A stretch of 61,682 nucleotides of DNA, from assembly GCA_024650045.1 (NCBI GenBank), contig JANKMU010000010.1:1-61682 (forward strand). The letters run 5' to 3'. Position numbers and translations under genes: made by a program. Of the stretch, positions 1 to 8,725 are shown piece after piece. Below the pieces are notes generated by a model, which was not told the DNA's origin, did no database searches, and was given only the letters and a program-made list of their open reading frames with translations. Numbering within the stretch: the first letter of the stretch is position 1; the number at the start of each line of letters is the position of its first letter. Source of the stretch: Mycoplasmatota bacterium (GTDB taxonomy: Bacteria; Bacillota_I; Bacilli_A; Acholeplasmatales; Acholeplasmataceae).

Positions 1-12
1 AAGAAAGGAAGC

Positions 13-50
13 TATATTCAGTATCAATCAAATGCTACATACTGAATATA
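13..50. repeat. Perfect inverted repeat upstream of the first gene
   Basis: TATATTCAGTAT at 13-24 is exactly the reverse complement of ATACTGAATATA at 39-50, with a 14-base spacer. It ends nine bases before the ATG at 60. It could be an operator or a hairpin in the leader. There is no U-tract after it, so a terminator is less likely. Confidence 0.6.
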
Positions 51-59
51 CAAGAAAAT

Positions 60-455
60 ATGAATAAGAAAAACGGACTGATTATATCAAGTGTACTGTT
101 AATTGTAGTTATTTTATTACTTTGGGGTGATAGATTAGGTCTAAATACGATATTCCCAAGAATACTCATTATTTCTGTAGCACTTATAATAATTCACTAT
201 TTGCTTTATGTTCTAGTTAAACGCATGAAACATCCAAAAACGATTAACTTATTTCTTATCACAATATTTTTTGGATTGATAACCCTTATATTTATGATTC
301 CATTTGTTCTAAATTTTATACATAATGCTAGTAATAATGGTGGCTTTAATGAAGATTATTCAGGTGTATTTTTAATGATTGCGAGCATGATTACATTATT
401 GAGTTTCACCTTAAGTTATTTTTTCAAAAGAAAATTACTCAAACTAAATAAATAG
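60..455 (+). CDS. Small four-helix membrane protein, unknown function
   Basis: 131 residues with four hydrophobic stretches at about 8-22, 32-53, 64-88 and 103-121 and a basic C-terminal end, so an integral membrane protein. No recognised family. The ATG is preceded by a poor ribosome site; an inverted repeat lies just upstream. It converges on the DUF4349 lipoprotein gene and shares a bidirectional terminator with it. The window edge hides whether anything lies upstream. Confidence 0.6.
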   Translation: MNKKNGLIISSVLLIVVILLLWGDRLGLNTIFPRILIISVALIIIHYLLYVLVKRMKHPKTINLFLITIFFGLITLIFMIPFVLNFIHNASNNGGFNEDYSGVFLMIASMITLLSFTLSYFFKRKLLKLNK

Positions 456-474
456 TTATAATTTATATATCCAT

Positions 475-516
475 AAAAAAGAACAAAGAGATTTTACTCT
501 CCTTGTTCTTTTTTTA
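475..516. terminator. Bidirectional terminator between convergent genes
   Basis: AAAAAAGAACAA (475-486) pairs with TTGTTCTTTTTT (503-514), with an inner GAG/CTC pairing. There are A-runs on one side and T-runs on the other, so it can end transcription from both strands. It overlaps the last codons of the minus-strand lipoprotein gene. Confidence 0.75.
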
Positions 517-1291
517 TTTTCTTTCTTTGAATATATCTTTTTCTAAAATAATAAACTCCATACCCAATAGGTCCAAATACAAGAATAAATGGTGTTATAT
601 TTGCTATTACAATCACTAAACCATCTAAGACAGTAAATACAGCCCGGAATCCATTTAAAAATCCATTACCTAGTCTATTGAAAAAAGGTGATTTAGTAAC
701 AACAGAACTACCATACAATGTGATATTAACCTCACTATATTCAACAAGACTATCAAAAACACTTAACTCGCCTTCTAATGCCATTAATTCTACTTCAAGT
801 TCTGCAAGTTGTTGATTAATCGTTAATAAATTACTAAAGGTTGCTTCTTCATAAAGTTCTTGCAGTCTTGTAATTTGCAAGTTTAGAGATGCGATTCTAT
901 TGGTTTTATCTTGGTATTCCAGAGAAACATCTCGTCCTTGTTTACTAAAACTTCTAACTTGAAAATTAGATTTCAACTCTTCAATGAAATCATCTAATCT
1001 TTCCGTTTTAATTCTTACTTTGAAATTAGCATTAGATGAGCTAATGTTCTCATAATCAAACCATTCATCACTTTCAACAAGACTTTTTAAGGTTGCAACA
1101 CTTTGATTCAAATTACTGACATCAAATGTGCTGTTGACTGTATAAATGATTTTTCTTTCTGGTATTCCATTAGCAGTTAAGATAAATTGTTCTTGATCAT
1201 CGGGCTCATTATCTTCGAAACCTCCATCGGCATTGCATGCTGATAGCATTAATATTACCGTAAAAACGATTAGCAAATATAATTTTTTCAT
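494..1291 (-). CDS. DUF4349-type lipoprotein
   Basis: 265 residues. The N-terminal signal ends in the lipobox LSAC (Cys19), so it is a lipid-anchored surface protein. The body matches the DUF4349 layout: an alpha/beta region of about 45-125, a helical hairpin rich in Leu/Glu at about 130-185 (probable coiled coil), then a transmembrane helix at about 222-247 and a basic tail. DUF4349 proteins are extracytoplasmic and of unknown role. The start is supported by AGGAGGG just upstream of the ATG. It lies 33 bp after the next minus-strand gene and may be co-transcribed with it. Confidence 0.75.
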   Translation of the reverse strand: MKKLYLLIVFTVILMLSACNADGGFEDNEPDDQEQFILTANGIPERKIIYTVNSTFDVSNLNQSVATLKSLVESDEWFDYENISSSNANFKVRIKTERLDDFIEELKSNFQVRSFSKQGRDVSLEYQDKTNRIASLNLQITRLQELYEEATFSNLLTINQQLAELEVELMALEGELSVFDSLVEYSEVNITLYGSSVVTKSPFFNRLGNGFLNGFRAVFTVLDGLVIVIANITPFILVFGPIGYGVYYFRKRYIQRKKIKKEQGE

Positions 1292-1324
1292 ATACCCTCC
1301 TGGTATTAAACTACTTTATATCTA

Positions 1325-2170
1325 TTAGTAACTTAAATTTGATATCGTGTTAATTAAATTAGTAAGCTTGTTGCTTAAATCATTATAGCTTTGTTGGTCT
1401 AATCTTTTGATTTTCCTTTTTGGTTTATTTATATCTATGGCAATGTATATCTTTTGATTAATGACACTGACAAACAAATGCTTGGGATCTAATATATCTT
1501 TAACTTCATTAAATATAGACCTTATTTTCTCATTTGATTTCTCATGAGGTTTTTCGCAATAAACTTTTAATCCTTTTTCATTCTTGGTTTTTATATATTT
1601 TGTATGACTACCTGTAGGTCTACCTCTTGATCTAATCTGAATCGGATGAGCTTCTACATTATTTACAGTTATATAATAACCATTAAAATGAATAATAATA
1701 GAATTGTTAGTCTGTGTGTAATAATATGTATCATAAATTGATATTGATTGTCCATAATCGTTTTGATAATGAATACCACATCTTGTGATACTAGAAGCAA
1801 ACTTTGTAAATAGTTTCGATTCTTTGATTAACTCTTTGATCTTTGGATATGTTTCATATTTAAGATCATACTTCTCATTATATTGAATTTCTTCAAGAAC
1901 TTTAGGGTATAGGAATGTATAAAGTGGTTTCTCACTTGTAAATTGATATCTAACAATAAGGAAAGCTATCACTAAACTCACAAAAATAACCAAAAAAACT
2001 AAAATAAATACAAAAACCAATTGGTCATCAAATCTGTCGATAAAAAATAAAACAACAGCTATTGTCAAACTAATAAGTGCAAATACACCTATGGTATTGG
2101 AAATTTTCTTTGCTTTTTGATTTACCAAATCATCATATTTTTGAATTACATTAGATGTTAAATAGTTCAT
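1325..2170 (-). CDS. Membrane protein with large cytoplasmic C-terminal domain, unknown
   Basis: 281 residues. Two adjacent transmembrane helices (about 25-45 and 50-73) are followed by roughly 200 residues of soluble alpha/beta sequence with a lysine-rich region near 190-215 and again near 245-255. The layout faintly recalls DUF3137-type proteins, but I cannot confirm that. It sits between a DUF4349 lipoprotein gene and a P-loop kinase gene, all on the minus strand with short gaps. Function unknown. Confidence 0.55.
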   Translation of the reverse strand: MNYLTSNVIQKYDDLVNQKAKKISNTIGVFALISLTIAVVLFFIDRFDDQLVFVFILVFLVIFVSLVIAFLIVRYQFTSEKPLYTFLYPKVLEEIQYNEKYDLKYETYPKIKELIKESKLFTKFASSITRCGIHYQNDYGQSISIYDTYYYTQTNNSIIIHFNGYYITVNNVEAHPIQIRSRGRPTGSHTKYIKTKNEKGLKVYCEKPHEKSNEKIRSIFNEVKDILDPKHLFVSVINQKIYIAIDINKPKRKIKRLDQQSYNDLSNKLTNLINTISNLSY

Positions 2171-2191
2171 ATTGACTCACCTTCATGTTTT

Positions 2192-2752
2192 TTAAAGCGA
2201 AAAATATTTTTTTATCATACTTGCTACTTCTTTTGGATTAAGGTTTGTATTGTTAATCTTCATGTAGTGTTTTTTGTTGATTTCACCTTCATAAGAGTTC
2301 AAACGATATTTTTCTTCTATATTCTTGAACATTGTCTCAGAAAAATTAAGGTCTCTTTTTGTTGGCTTCTCTTTCAACCTGTTTTCAGTCACGTTTCGTT
2401 TTAATCTTAAATCATATTCAGCTTCTAACTCAACATAATATACTTCTGATCCACGTGATATGAATAAATCCTCTAATCTTTGAATGTATTCCCAATCTGC
2501 TTTTATATCAAATGCCCACATAAAAGTAAAAATAAGACCATAAGAATCACTTTTAGAAAAAACATCAAACACATCGTTTCTTATTCTTTCATTCAATTCT
2601 CTACCTTCAGGTGTAGAAAAAGGAAGCAGTGATGCTGTAAGTTCAATAGAAATATGATTATGGAACAACTTAAGTTTCGTTATTTTGGCAAGTTCTTGCC
2701 CAATAGTCATTTTGCCCACTGCATGTGGACCTGTAATGATGACAAGTTTCAT
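2192..2752 (-). CDS. P-loop nucleoside/shikimate-kinase-like protein
   Basis: 186 residues beginning directly with a Walker A loop, GPHAVGKMT (about 8-16), then an FHNH segment typical of small AAA/shikimate-kinase-like proteins that phosphorylate small molecules. Arginines near 115-132 could form the lid. The length fits the single-domain family. The substrate cannot be told from sequence. It is the first of three minus-strand genes running toward 494. It could equally be an ATP-binding protein of unknown target. Confidence 0.65.
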   Translation of the reverse strand: MKLVIITGPHAVGKMTIGQELAKITKLKLFHNHISIELTASLLPFSTPEGRELNERIRNDVFDVFSKSDSYGLIFTFMWAFDIKADWEYIQRLEDLFISRGSEVYYVELEAEYDLRLKRNVTENRLKEKPTKRDLNFSETMFKNIEEKYRLNSYEGEINKKHYMKINNTNLNPKEVASMIKKYFSL

Positions 2753-2851
2753 TTTCCCCTCGTTTATTATATTGATTTGTAGTAGTTTTCTTTATTATAA
2801 CTATTATATGTTATAAAGTAAGATAAAACAAGTTCACAATTTTAATGAATT

Positions 2852-2881
2852 AAAAAAATATCCATCGAACAAGATGGATAT
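2852..2881 (-). terminator. Rho-independent terminator
   Basis: ATATCCATC (2858-2866) pairs with GATGGATAT (2873-2881) around a six-base loop. On the minus strand the stem is followed by seven T (2852-2858). It lies just after the minus-strand gene ending at 2915. Confidence 0.8.
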
Positions 2882-2914
2882 CATTATTGCTTGAATCTAT
2901 AGCAAATATTTAAG

Positions 2915-3202
2915 TTAAGTAATACTTAAAGCAATCGCAATCGTCAGTGCACTAACTAACAATAATGCTAAATGAGAAAAGAAATAAAACTTCATATTTT
3001 TTATTTTAACTTTAAAAATGATAATAAGAAATGGTATTGTCAAAATGACTGCTGCAATCGCGAAGATGATTGCGATTAAAAAGAATCCTAAATCTGACCA
3101 ATCACCGCTAGCAGTTCCAAACAAAAATTGTCCCAACATCATTGCTGAAAATACTGCAAAAAACAAACTAATGAATCCAAGAACTTTTGTAGTTTTTTTC
3201 AT
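2915..3202 (-). CDS. Small three-helix membrane protein, unknown
   Basis: 95 residues, mostly hydrophobic, with helices at about 8-28, 35-62 and 72-93. A GGAG site precedes the ATG. It lies 15 bp after the SRPBCC gene on the same strand and before a good terminator, so the two are probably one transcript. No family recognised. A plus-strand reading frame overlapping it has no ribosome site and was not taken as a gene. Confidence 0.55.
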   Translation of the reverse strand: MKKTTKVLGFISLFFAVFSAMMLGQFLFGTASGDWSDLGFFLIAIIFAIAAVILTIPFLIIIFKVKIKNMKFYFFSHLALLLVSALTIAIALSIT

Positions 3203-3217
3203 CTTATAACTCCATCA

Positions 3218-3631
3218 TTATAGTGATTCAACATATTTCTTGAAATTGTTAACAATGGATTGCCATCCTCTTTTTTGCAATTCAACAGAATTCTCATTTT
3301 CAGCATCAAAAACAACTTCAACATATATGAACTCGCCATTTTTTTTAAATTTTATATTTACTTCTCTTTTGTCATCTAAATGATATTGGATACGATATGG
3401 TGGCTCAATTAAATCAAACTGTCCAGTAAAATCAAAGCCAGCAGACCCATCTTTTGCTTCCATACGATATGTAAATCTACCACCAACTCTAAAGTCTGAT
3501 TCAGCTTTTGGTGTATGCCAGGTATCACTAGCATAATTCCATTTTTCAATATGGTCTGGATCATGGTAAGTATTCCATACCGTTAAAATATCTTTATTTA
3601 TATTTGCATTAACTTTGATTCTTTTGCTCAT
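3218..3631 (-). CDS. SRPBCC (AHSA1/START-like) domain protein
   Basis: 137 residues from the ATG at 3631, chosen because AAAGGAG sits eight bases before it; an upstream in-frame ATG would add nine residues but lacks a ribosome site. The sequence has the AHSA1 pattern: an early helix with VWNTYHDPDHIEKWN, FRVGGRFTYRM, then a strand-rich region and the closing helix GWQSIVNNFKKYVE. These proteins form a hydrophobic ligand cavity; the ligand is unknown. First gene of a two-gene transcript with the small membrane protein downstream. Confidence 0.8.
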   Translation of the reverse strand: MSKRIKVNANINKDILTVWNTYHDPDHIEKWNYASDTWHTPKAESDFRVGGRFTYRMEAKDGSAGFDFTGQFDLIEPPYRIQYHLDDKREVNIKFKKNGEFIYVEVVFDAENENSVELQKRGWQSIVNNFKKYVESL

Positions 3632-3773
3632 TTTCACATCTCCTTTATATACTGTCATTATAGTTCTACTTGACTACTCAAACAATAAATGTGCATTTTC
3701 TATGATTTTACTTTGATATTCAATGCACATTCAAATTCAATTATATGCTAAAATAGAAATGTCATGTGAATTG

Positions 3774-3858
3774 AGCATACTTTTTAAAGTATGGATTCTA
3801 TTTATGTTAGATAAATCAATAATAACGATGATGAAAATGAAGCATACTTTGCTTCATT
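3774..3858 (+). promoter_or_regulatory. Two palindromes sharing a 10-bp direct repeat upstream of pntAA
   Basis: The palindrome CATACTTT-TT-AAAGTATG spans 3776-3793. A second inverted repeat, AATGAAGC (3836-3843) with GCTTCATT (3851-3858), lies 50 bp before pntAA. The word AGCATACTTT occurs in both, at 3774-3783 and 3841-3850. They lie in the pnt leader/promoter region and may be regulator sites or leader hairpins. No regulator is identified. Confidence 0.45.
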
Positions 3859-3907
3859 CAATATGTATATAACAAAGCCCACAATATGAACTAAAGGAGA
3901 TTATGAT

Positions 3908-5062
3908 ATGAATATTGGTATTTTAAAAGAAAGATCAAAAGGAGAAAATCGTGTAGCGGTTGTTCCTAATCATGTTTCTGTACTTATTAAACAAGGTTAT
4001 ACTGTATATCTTGAAAAAGATGCTGGTACAGCAGCGGGTTATAGTAATGAACTCTATAAAGAAAAGGGTGCAGTTATTATCGACTCACTGGATTCAATTA
4101 TAAAAAAAGTAAGTGTTCTTTTGACAGTTAGGTCTAGTGCTGCTGATGAACACGGTGAAACATTAGCGAGCCAGTTAAATGAAAAACATATTTTAATCGG
4201 ACTTCAAGAACCTTACCAGCCACACAAAGCATTTAACACGCTTCTTGAAAAAAGAGTCACTTCGTTTTCAATGGAACTCATTCCAAGAACAACACGTGCA
4301 CAAAGCATGGATGTGTTGTCATCAATGGCCAACTTAGCAGGATATGCTGCGGCTGTTTTTGGTGCTGAAAAAAGCACTAAAATCTTTCCAATGATGATGA
4401 CTGCAGCTGGAACAATACCACCTGCAAATGTCTTTGTTTTAGGTGTTGGTGTTGCTGGACTCCAAGCAATAGCAACTTCTAAAAGATTAGGTGCTGTTGT
4501 CAGTGCTTATGATGTTAGAAGTGAAGTTAAAGAACAGGTTTTATCTTTAGGTGCTAAGTTTGTTGAATTCGACTTAGAAAGTGCTAGTGGTGAGGGTGGA
4601 TATGCTAAACAAATGGATGAAGCATATTATAACAAACAACGTGAACTTATGAAAGAGGAATTATCCAATAAAGATGTTGTTATCACAACTGCAAATATTC
4701 CTGGTAAAAAAGCACCTATACTCATTACAGAAGTCATGGTTAAGGGTATGCAAAAAGGTAGTGTCATTATTGATTTAGCTGCAGAACGTGGTGGTAATTG
4801 TGAATTAACTGAAAGTGGTAAAACAGTAGTAAAACACGGTGTAACCATTGTTGGTTTAGAAAATGTAGCAGCACATTATGTCAATAACGCTTCTATGCTT
4901 TACTCAAAAAATATAACAACATTTTTAAATAATCTATGGAAAAGCAAAGAATTAGGAAATATCAATTGGGAAGATGATATTGTATTAGCAACCGTTGTTA
5001 CCCATAACAAAGAAATTCCTAATGAAAAGACACGTACCTGGATTGGAGGAAACGCATCATGA
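3908..5062 (+). CDS. pntAA: NAD(P) transhydrogenase subunit alpha part 1
   Basis: 384 residues, the NAD(H)-binding dI component of proton-translocating transhydrogenase, which passes hydride between NADH and NADP+ using the proton gradient. Visible are the family N-terminus GILKERSKGENRVAVVP, the RTTRAQSMD nucleotide-loop motif (about 127-135) and a Rossmann segment with GVGVAG at about 179-184. The length fits split-type alpha subunits. AAAGGAG precedes the ATG. Its stop overlaps the pntAB start (ATGA), so the two are translationally coupled. Confidence 0.95.
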   Translation: MNIGILKERSKGENRVAVVPNHVSVLIKQGYTVYLEKDAGTAAGYSNELYKEKGAVIIDSLDSIIKKVSVLLTVRSSAADEHGETLASQLNEKHILIGLQEPYQPHKAFNTLLEKRVTSFSMELIPRTTRAQSMDVLSSMANLAGYAAAVFGAEKSTKIFPMMMTAAGTIPPANVFVLGVGVAGLQAIATSKRLGAVVSAYDVRSEVKEQVLSLGAKFVEFDLESASGEGGYAKQMDEAYYNKQRELMKEELSNKDVVITTANIPGKKAPILITEVMVKGMQKGSVIIDLAAERGGNCELTESGKTVVKHGVTIVGLENVAAHYVNNASMLYSKNITTFLNNLWKSKELGNINWEDDIVLATVVTHNKEIPNEKTRTWIGGNAS

Positions 5063-5355
5063 TTATTATCTATTTAATAACTATATTTTTAATGACTGTA
5101 TTTTTAGGTATCGAACTGATTACTAAAGTCCCTGCAACACTTCATACACCTTTAATGTCAGGGTCTAACGCTATATCAGGGATTACGATCGTCGGAGCTA
5201 TCGGTGTTCTTCTTACACAACTAAGTTATGGAGATGTTGGTGTTCTTCCATTTATATTAGGAGCAATTGCTTTATTTTTCGCAACCGTCAATGTCGTCGG
5301 TGGATTTGTTGTTAGTCATCGTATGTTAGAAAAGTTTAGGGGGAACAAGAAATGA
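5059..5355 (+). CDS. pntAB: NAD(P) transhydrogenase subunit alpha part 2
   Basis: 98 residues with three transmembrane helices (about 2-20, 38-55 and 64-88) and the conserved HTPLMSGSNAISG segment. This is the small membrane subunit that, with PntB, forms the proton path. Four-base ATGA overlaps join it to pntAA upstream and pntB downstream, the usual three-gene layout of split transhydrogenases. Confidence 0.93.
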   Translation: MIIIYLITIFLMTVFLGIELITKVPATLHTPLMSGSNAISGITIVGAIGVLLTQLSYGDVGVLPFILGAIALFFATVNVVGGFVVSHRMLEKFRGNKK

Positions 5356-6809
5356 TCATCGACCAAAATTTTGCTGACTTAAAAGATATCATTGTCGCAG
5401 TCCTCTATTTAACTTCTTCTATATTTTTTATACTAGGCATTAAGAAACTATCAAAACCAAAAACTGCCTCAAGAGGTAACTCAATTGGTGCTGTTGGTAT
5501 GTTAATTGCTATTTTGACTGCATTTATTGATTTTGGAGTCGTTGTCAATGTTGCTGATGGTGTTATTGAAACATCATTCCAGTATTGGTACATATTACTT
5601 GCTGCAATCCTTTTAGGATCAATTGTAGGTGTATGGTCAGCCCTTAAGGTTAAAATGACTGGAATGCCTCAAATGGTCGCTATATTTAATGGATTTGGTG
5701 GAGGTGCCTCATTTTTAGTTGCCGGTGTTTATTTTGGTTTTGAATTAGCATCTCAAGCAACACTTGAAATGCCAATGCTACTCGCAACCGTTCTTTCAGG
5801 TCTTATTGGTGCAATTACTTTATCAGGTAGTTTTATAGCCTATGCGAAGCTTCAAGGATTAAAGATTATACCTGATAAACCTGTAACATTTAAGTTTGAT
5901 TTATACTTAAAACTTATTTTACTATTTGGTCTGTTAGCTCTTGGAGGTTTAATGATTACTTCACCTGATACAACCTTATGGTATTGGATTATTGTTGGTG
6001 GAGGACTCTTGTTAGGTATATTACTTGTTATCGGTATTGGTGGTGCTGATATGCCAGTTGTTATTTCATTACTCAACTCATACTCAGGACTAGCTGCAGC
6101 AGCAACCGGATTTGTATTAAACAATATTGTTTTAATTATTGCTGGTTCCCTCGTTGGAGCATCTGGTATTATCTTAACTTCGATTATGTGTAAAGCAATG
6201 AATCGATCATTAATCAATGTTTTATTCGGAGGATTTGGTGGTGCACCAAAATCGATTACGACAGATTCGATATATGAAGGAAAAGTAACATCAACATCAT
6301 CTGATGAAGTCGCAATGATTTTAGAATCTGCTCAACGTGTTGTCATCGTTCCCGGTTACGGTATGGCTGTAGCACGTGCTGCAACATCAGTTCGTCTTCT
6401 TACTGAAGCACTTGAAGCTAATGGTGTTGAAGTTGTCTTCGGTATTCATCCTGTTGCAGGACGTATGCCAGGTCATATGAATGTACTTCTGGCTGAAGAA
6501 AATATTCCTTATGAAAAACTAATTGAACTTGAAAATATCAATCCAACATTCCCAAACACTGATGTAGCAATCGTGATTGGTGCTAATGATGTTGTTAATC
6601 CTTTAGCGCGTGAAAAAGATTCTGAAATCGCAGGTATGCCTATTTTAGATGTCGATAAAGCAAGAACTTGTATCGTTATTAAGCGCTCATTAAGTCCAGG
6701 CTTTGCTGGAATTCCCAATCCGTTATTTACTAACGATAATACGCTCATGCTCTTCGGTGATGGTAAAAAGGCAGTCGATGAATTAGTTAAAGCTTATAAA
6801 GATTTATAA
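5352..6809 (+). CDS. pntB: NAD(P) transhydrogenase subunit beta
   Basis: 485 residues: about nine membrane helices in residues 10-290, then the soluble NADP(H)-binding dIII domain with VIVPGYGMAVARAA near 330 and VAGRMPGHMNVLLAE near 370, both diagnostic, followed by GANDVVNPLA. The full normal length is present. It ends 2 bp before a strong terminator, closing the operon. In an AT-rich organism without visible respiratory genes nearby, the enzyme probably supplies NADPH at the cost of the proton gradient; that role is inferred. Confidence 0.95.
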   Translation: MIIDQNFADLKDIIVAVLYLTSSIFFILGIKKLSKPKTASRGNSIGAVGMLIAILTAFIDFGVVVNVADGVIETSFQYWYILLAAILLGSIVGVWSALKVKMTGMPQMVAIFNGFGGGASFLVAGVYFGFELASQATLEMPMLLATVLSGLIGAITLSGSFIAYAKLQGLKIIPDKPVTFKFDLYLKLILLFGLLALGGLMITSPDTTLWYWIIVGGGLLLGILLVIGIGGADMPVVISLLNSYSGLAAAATGFVLNNIVLIIAGSLVGASGIILTSIMCKAMNRSLINVLFGGFGGAPKSITTDSIYEGKVTSTSSDEVAMILESAQRVVIVPGYGMAVARAATSVRLLTEALEANGVEVVFGIHPVAGRMPGHMNVLLAEENIPYEKLIELENINPTFPNTDVAIVIGANDVVNPLAREKDSEIAGMPILDVDKARTCIVIKRSLSPGFAGIPNPLFTNDNTLMLFGDGKKAVDELVKAYKDL

Positions 6810-6810
6810 A

Positions 6811-6850
6811 AAACAAACATCAGAGTCGCATGACTTTGATGTTTTTTTAT
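6811..6850 (+). terminator. Rho-independent terminator of the pnt operon
   Basis: AAACATCAGAGTC pairs with GACTTTGATGTTT (one G-T pair) around GCAT, with seven T after the stem. Confidence 0.9.
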
Positions 6851-6945
6851 TTAAATCGCATATGATGTTATTGCTAAAGACAAACTAAAGACTTATAATA
6901 TATCTAAATGATACTAACAAATTAAATCAAAGGGGTATTTTTTAT

Positions 6946-8187
6946 ATGAAGAAATTGCACATATTGTTCGTTTTTCTGATTATTTTATTTTTATCATCTT
7001 GCGATAAAACTGATACTGATTTATCTGATGATACAGTTCCAAGTGAAAACTTAATTGATTTGGTTATATCTTATCAAGCAAAACTCACTTCTATTATCGA
7101 AGATGATGAAGCATCAAATCAATTGCTTTCAACTATCCAGAATAATCTTGCTTTTGATGAAGAAGATCCTTACTATAACACAAGAGAAGCTTTCTTAGCC
7201 ACTTATAATACGCAAAGAGATAACGCACAAGATGTTCAACTTAGTTCTCATCTAATGATATACAAAGATTTGTTAGACGATGTTGTTGAAGAAATTGAAG
7301 CACAAAATATAGAATCTATTGAAGCACAAATCTATGTTGACTTCAGAGATTTTATGGAACTTGATGCTTATGTATCAATTACCAGTGACCAGGGTATACT
7401 CGTCAAATTAACGATATCAATTTATGGTTATGAATATTATTATGGTATTAAATTTGGATATGATGATGAAGATTTTTATTTACGAGAACTATCAATGGGT
7501 GAAGAACCTGGTCGTTTTGAATATTTCGAGTTTTTAGAAAATCATCAGATGATTGACATTAGATATACAGAGTACTCCTATTGGTATCGTTATCAAAATC
7601 AAAACGATAATACTTATTATGAAATTAGTAAAGAGGATTCTCAATATTATGATGATTACGTTTTATCGTGGTTCAATCCAAACACCAATATCAGAACTCG
7701 AATCATTAGAACTGGCGAAGGAAACAAGAATCATATTGAATTATTTAATTATCAAGGCATCGTTTTTTCATTTAGCGAATATATAGATAGTGAGCGTATT
7801 GATGTTGCATGGCAACTTCTTGAGGCTGCAGGATGGGATAGCGTTTACTATGAAGAAAATACAACGAATCCTTTAAATGGTATCTACAAAGATGGAGAAA
7901 AGATTTTTAGTGATGCACGAATGAACATCGATCTAACTCATATGTTTGCCAATGTGAGAGTACAATATACTTTTATGAAATCTGAATTAACAAACGATAT
8001 ACTTAATTTGTCAGCATATGGACTTGATTTTAATCATGAAGAGATCAATCTAGATTTTATTGAGACAACTATCGCAAATTCATTTGAAGAATCCGCATAT
8101 TTAAGCGTCTATAGAGGTATTGATTTTGTAAATGATGATTTATCACAAACATTATATGCTGCTATTGACGAAGACATCAAACCATAA
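6946..8187 (+). CDS. Acidic lipoprotein of unknown function
   Basis: 413 residues. The signal sequence ends in the lipobox LSSC (Cys19). The mature part is very acidic and rich in Tyr, with repeated YYE/YDD-type stretches, and has no recognised domain. AAAGGGG precedes the ATG and a strong hairpin terminator follows the stop, so it is probably a single-gene transcript. Likely an extracellular binding or structural protein; nothing more can be said from sequence. Confidence 0.65.
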   Translation: MKKLHILFVFLIILFLSSCDKTDTDLSDDTVPSENLIDLVISYQAKLTSIIEDDEASNQLLSTIQNNLAFDEEDPYYNTREAFLATYNTQRDNAQDVQLSSHLMIYKDLLDDVVEEIEAQNIESIEAQIYVDFRDFMELDAYVSITSDQGILVKLTISIYGYEYYYGIKFGYDDEDFYLRELSMGEEPGRFEYFEFLENHQMIDIRYTEYSYWYRYQNQNDNTYYEISKEDSQYYDDYVLSWFNPNTNIRTRIIRTGEGNKNHIELFNYQGIVFSFSEYIDSERIDVAWQLLEAAGWDSVYYEENTTNPLNGIYKDGEKIFSDARMNIDLTHMFANVRVQYTFMKSELTNDILNLSAYGLDFNHEEINLDFIETTIANSFEESAYLSVYRGIDFVNDDLSQTLYAAIDEDIKP

Positions 8188-8208
8188 TTAATAAATTATA
8201 CCCACACC

Positions 8209-8242
8209 AAAGACTTTCATTTATCATGTGAAAGTCTTTTAT
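8209..8242 (+). terminator. Rho-independent terminator
   Basis: AAAGACTTTCA (8209-8219) pairs exactly with TGAAAGTCTTT (8229-8239), followed by T-rich sequence. It ends the lipoprotein transcript. Confidence 0.85.
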
Positions 8243-8328
8243 TATTAATAAATATATCTTAATCACTCTAGAAAAATATAATCATTTATCGTATAATATA
8301 GATAATGTATAAACCAATGGGTGGAAAT

Positions 8329-8709
8329 ATGAATCAAGAACTGGATAACTTTTCAAAAAAACACCGTATGTGGCTTTTCTCTATGCACTTTGGTAAGGCT
8401 TGCGGATGTCATCAAAAACCAGAACGTTCACCATTCTTCAAAGATCATCAATTTTTTCTTTGTTTTAGATGTAGTGGTATATTTATTTCGGAAATAATAC
8501 TAGCACCACTCTTTTACTTACTAAATCTTCATTTCGGTTTTTATACATTATTGTTTGCCATTCCATTAATTATAGATGGAAGCATACAGCATTTCTTTCA
8601 CATTGAGTCTACTAATACCAGAAGACTTATAACGGGATGCCTTGGTGGATATGGTATCGGAATATTTGTTATTCACATGATAATAACGATTATAAAATAT
8701 ATTATATAA
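8329..8709 (+). CDS. DUF2085 membrane protein
   Basis: 126 residues from the ATG at 8329, chosen because GGGTGG lies just upstream. An earlier in-frame ATG at 8305 sits eight bases after a TATAAT box (8292-8297), where transcription probably starts. The DUF2085 signature is clear: CGCHQKPERS near 25-34, FLCFRCSGIF near 44-52, then membrane helices and an IDGSIQH motif. The Cys/His set suggests metal binding, but the function is unknown. It precedes an SPFH protein gene by 16 bp and may be part of its transcript. Confidence 0.8.
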   Translation: MNQELDNFSKKHRMWLFSMHFGKACGCHQKPERSPFFKDHQFFLCFRCSGIFISEIILAPLFYLLNLHFGFYTLLFAIPLIIDGSIQHFFHIESTNTRRLITGCLGGYGIGIFVIHMIITIIKYII

Positions 8710-8725
8710 ATGAGAGGTAGAAATT

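Noticed and set aside
7553-7786. 77-codon frame inside the lipoprotein gene at 6946
   Set aside because: Alternative frame of a supported gene; no ribosome site.
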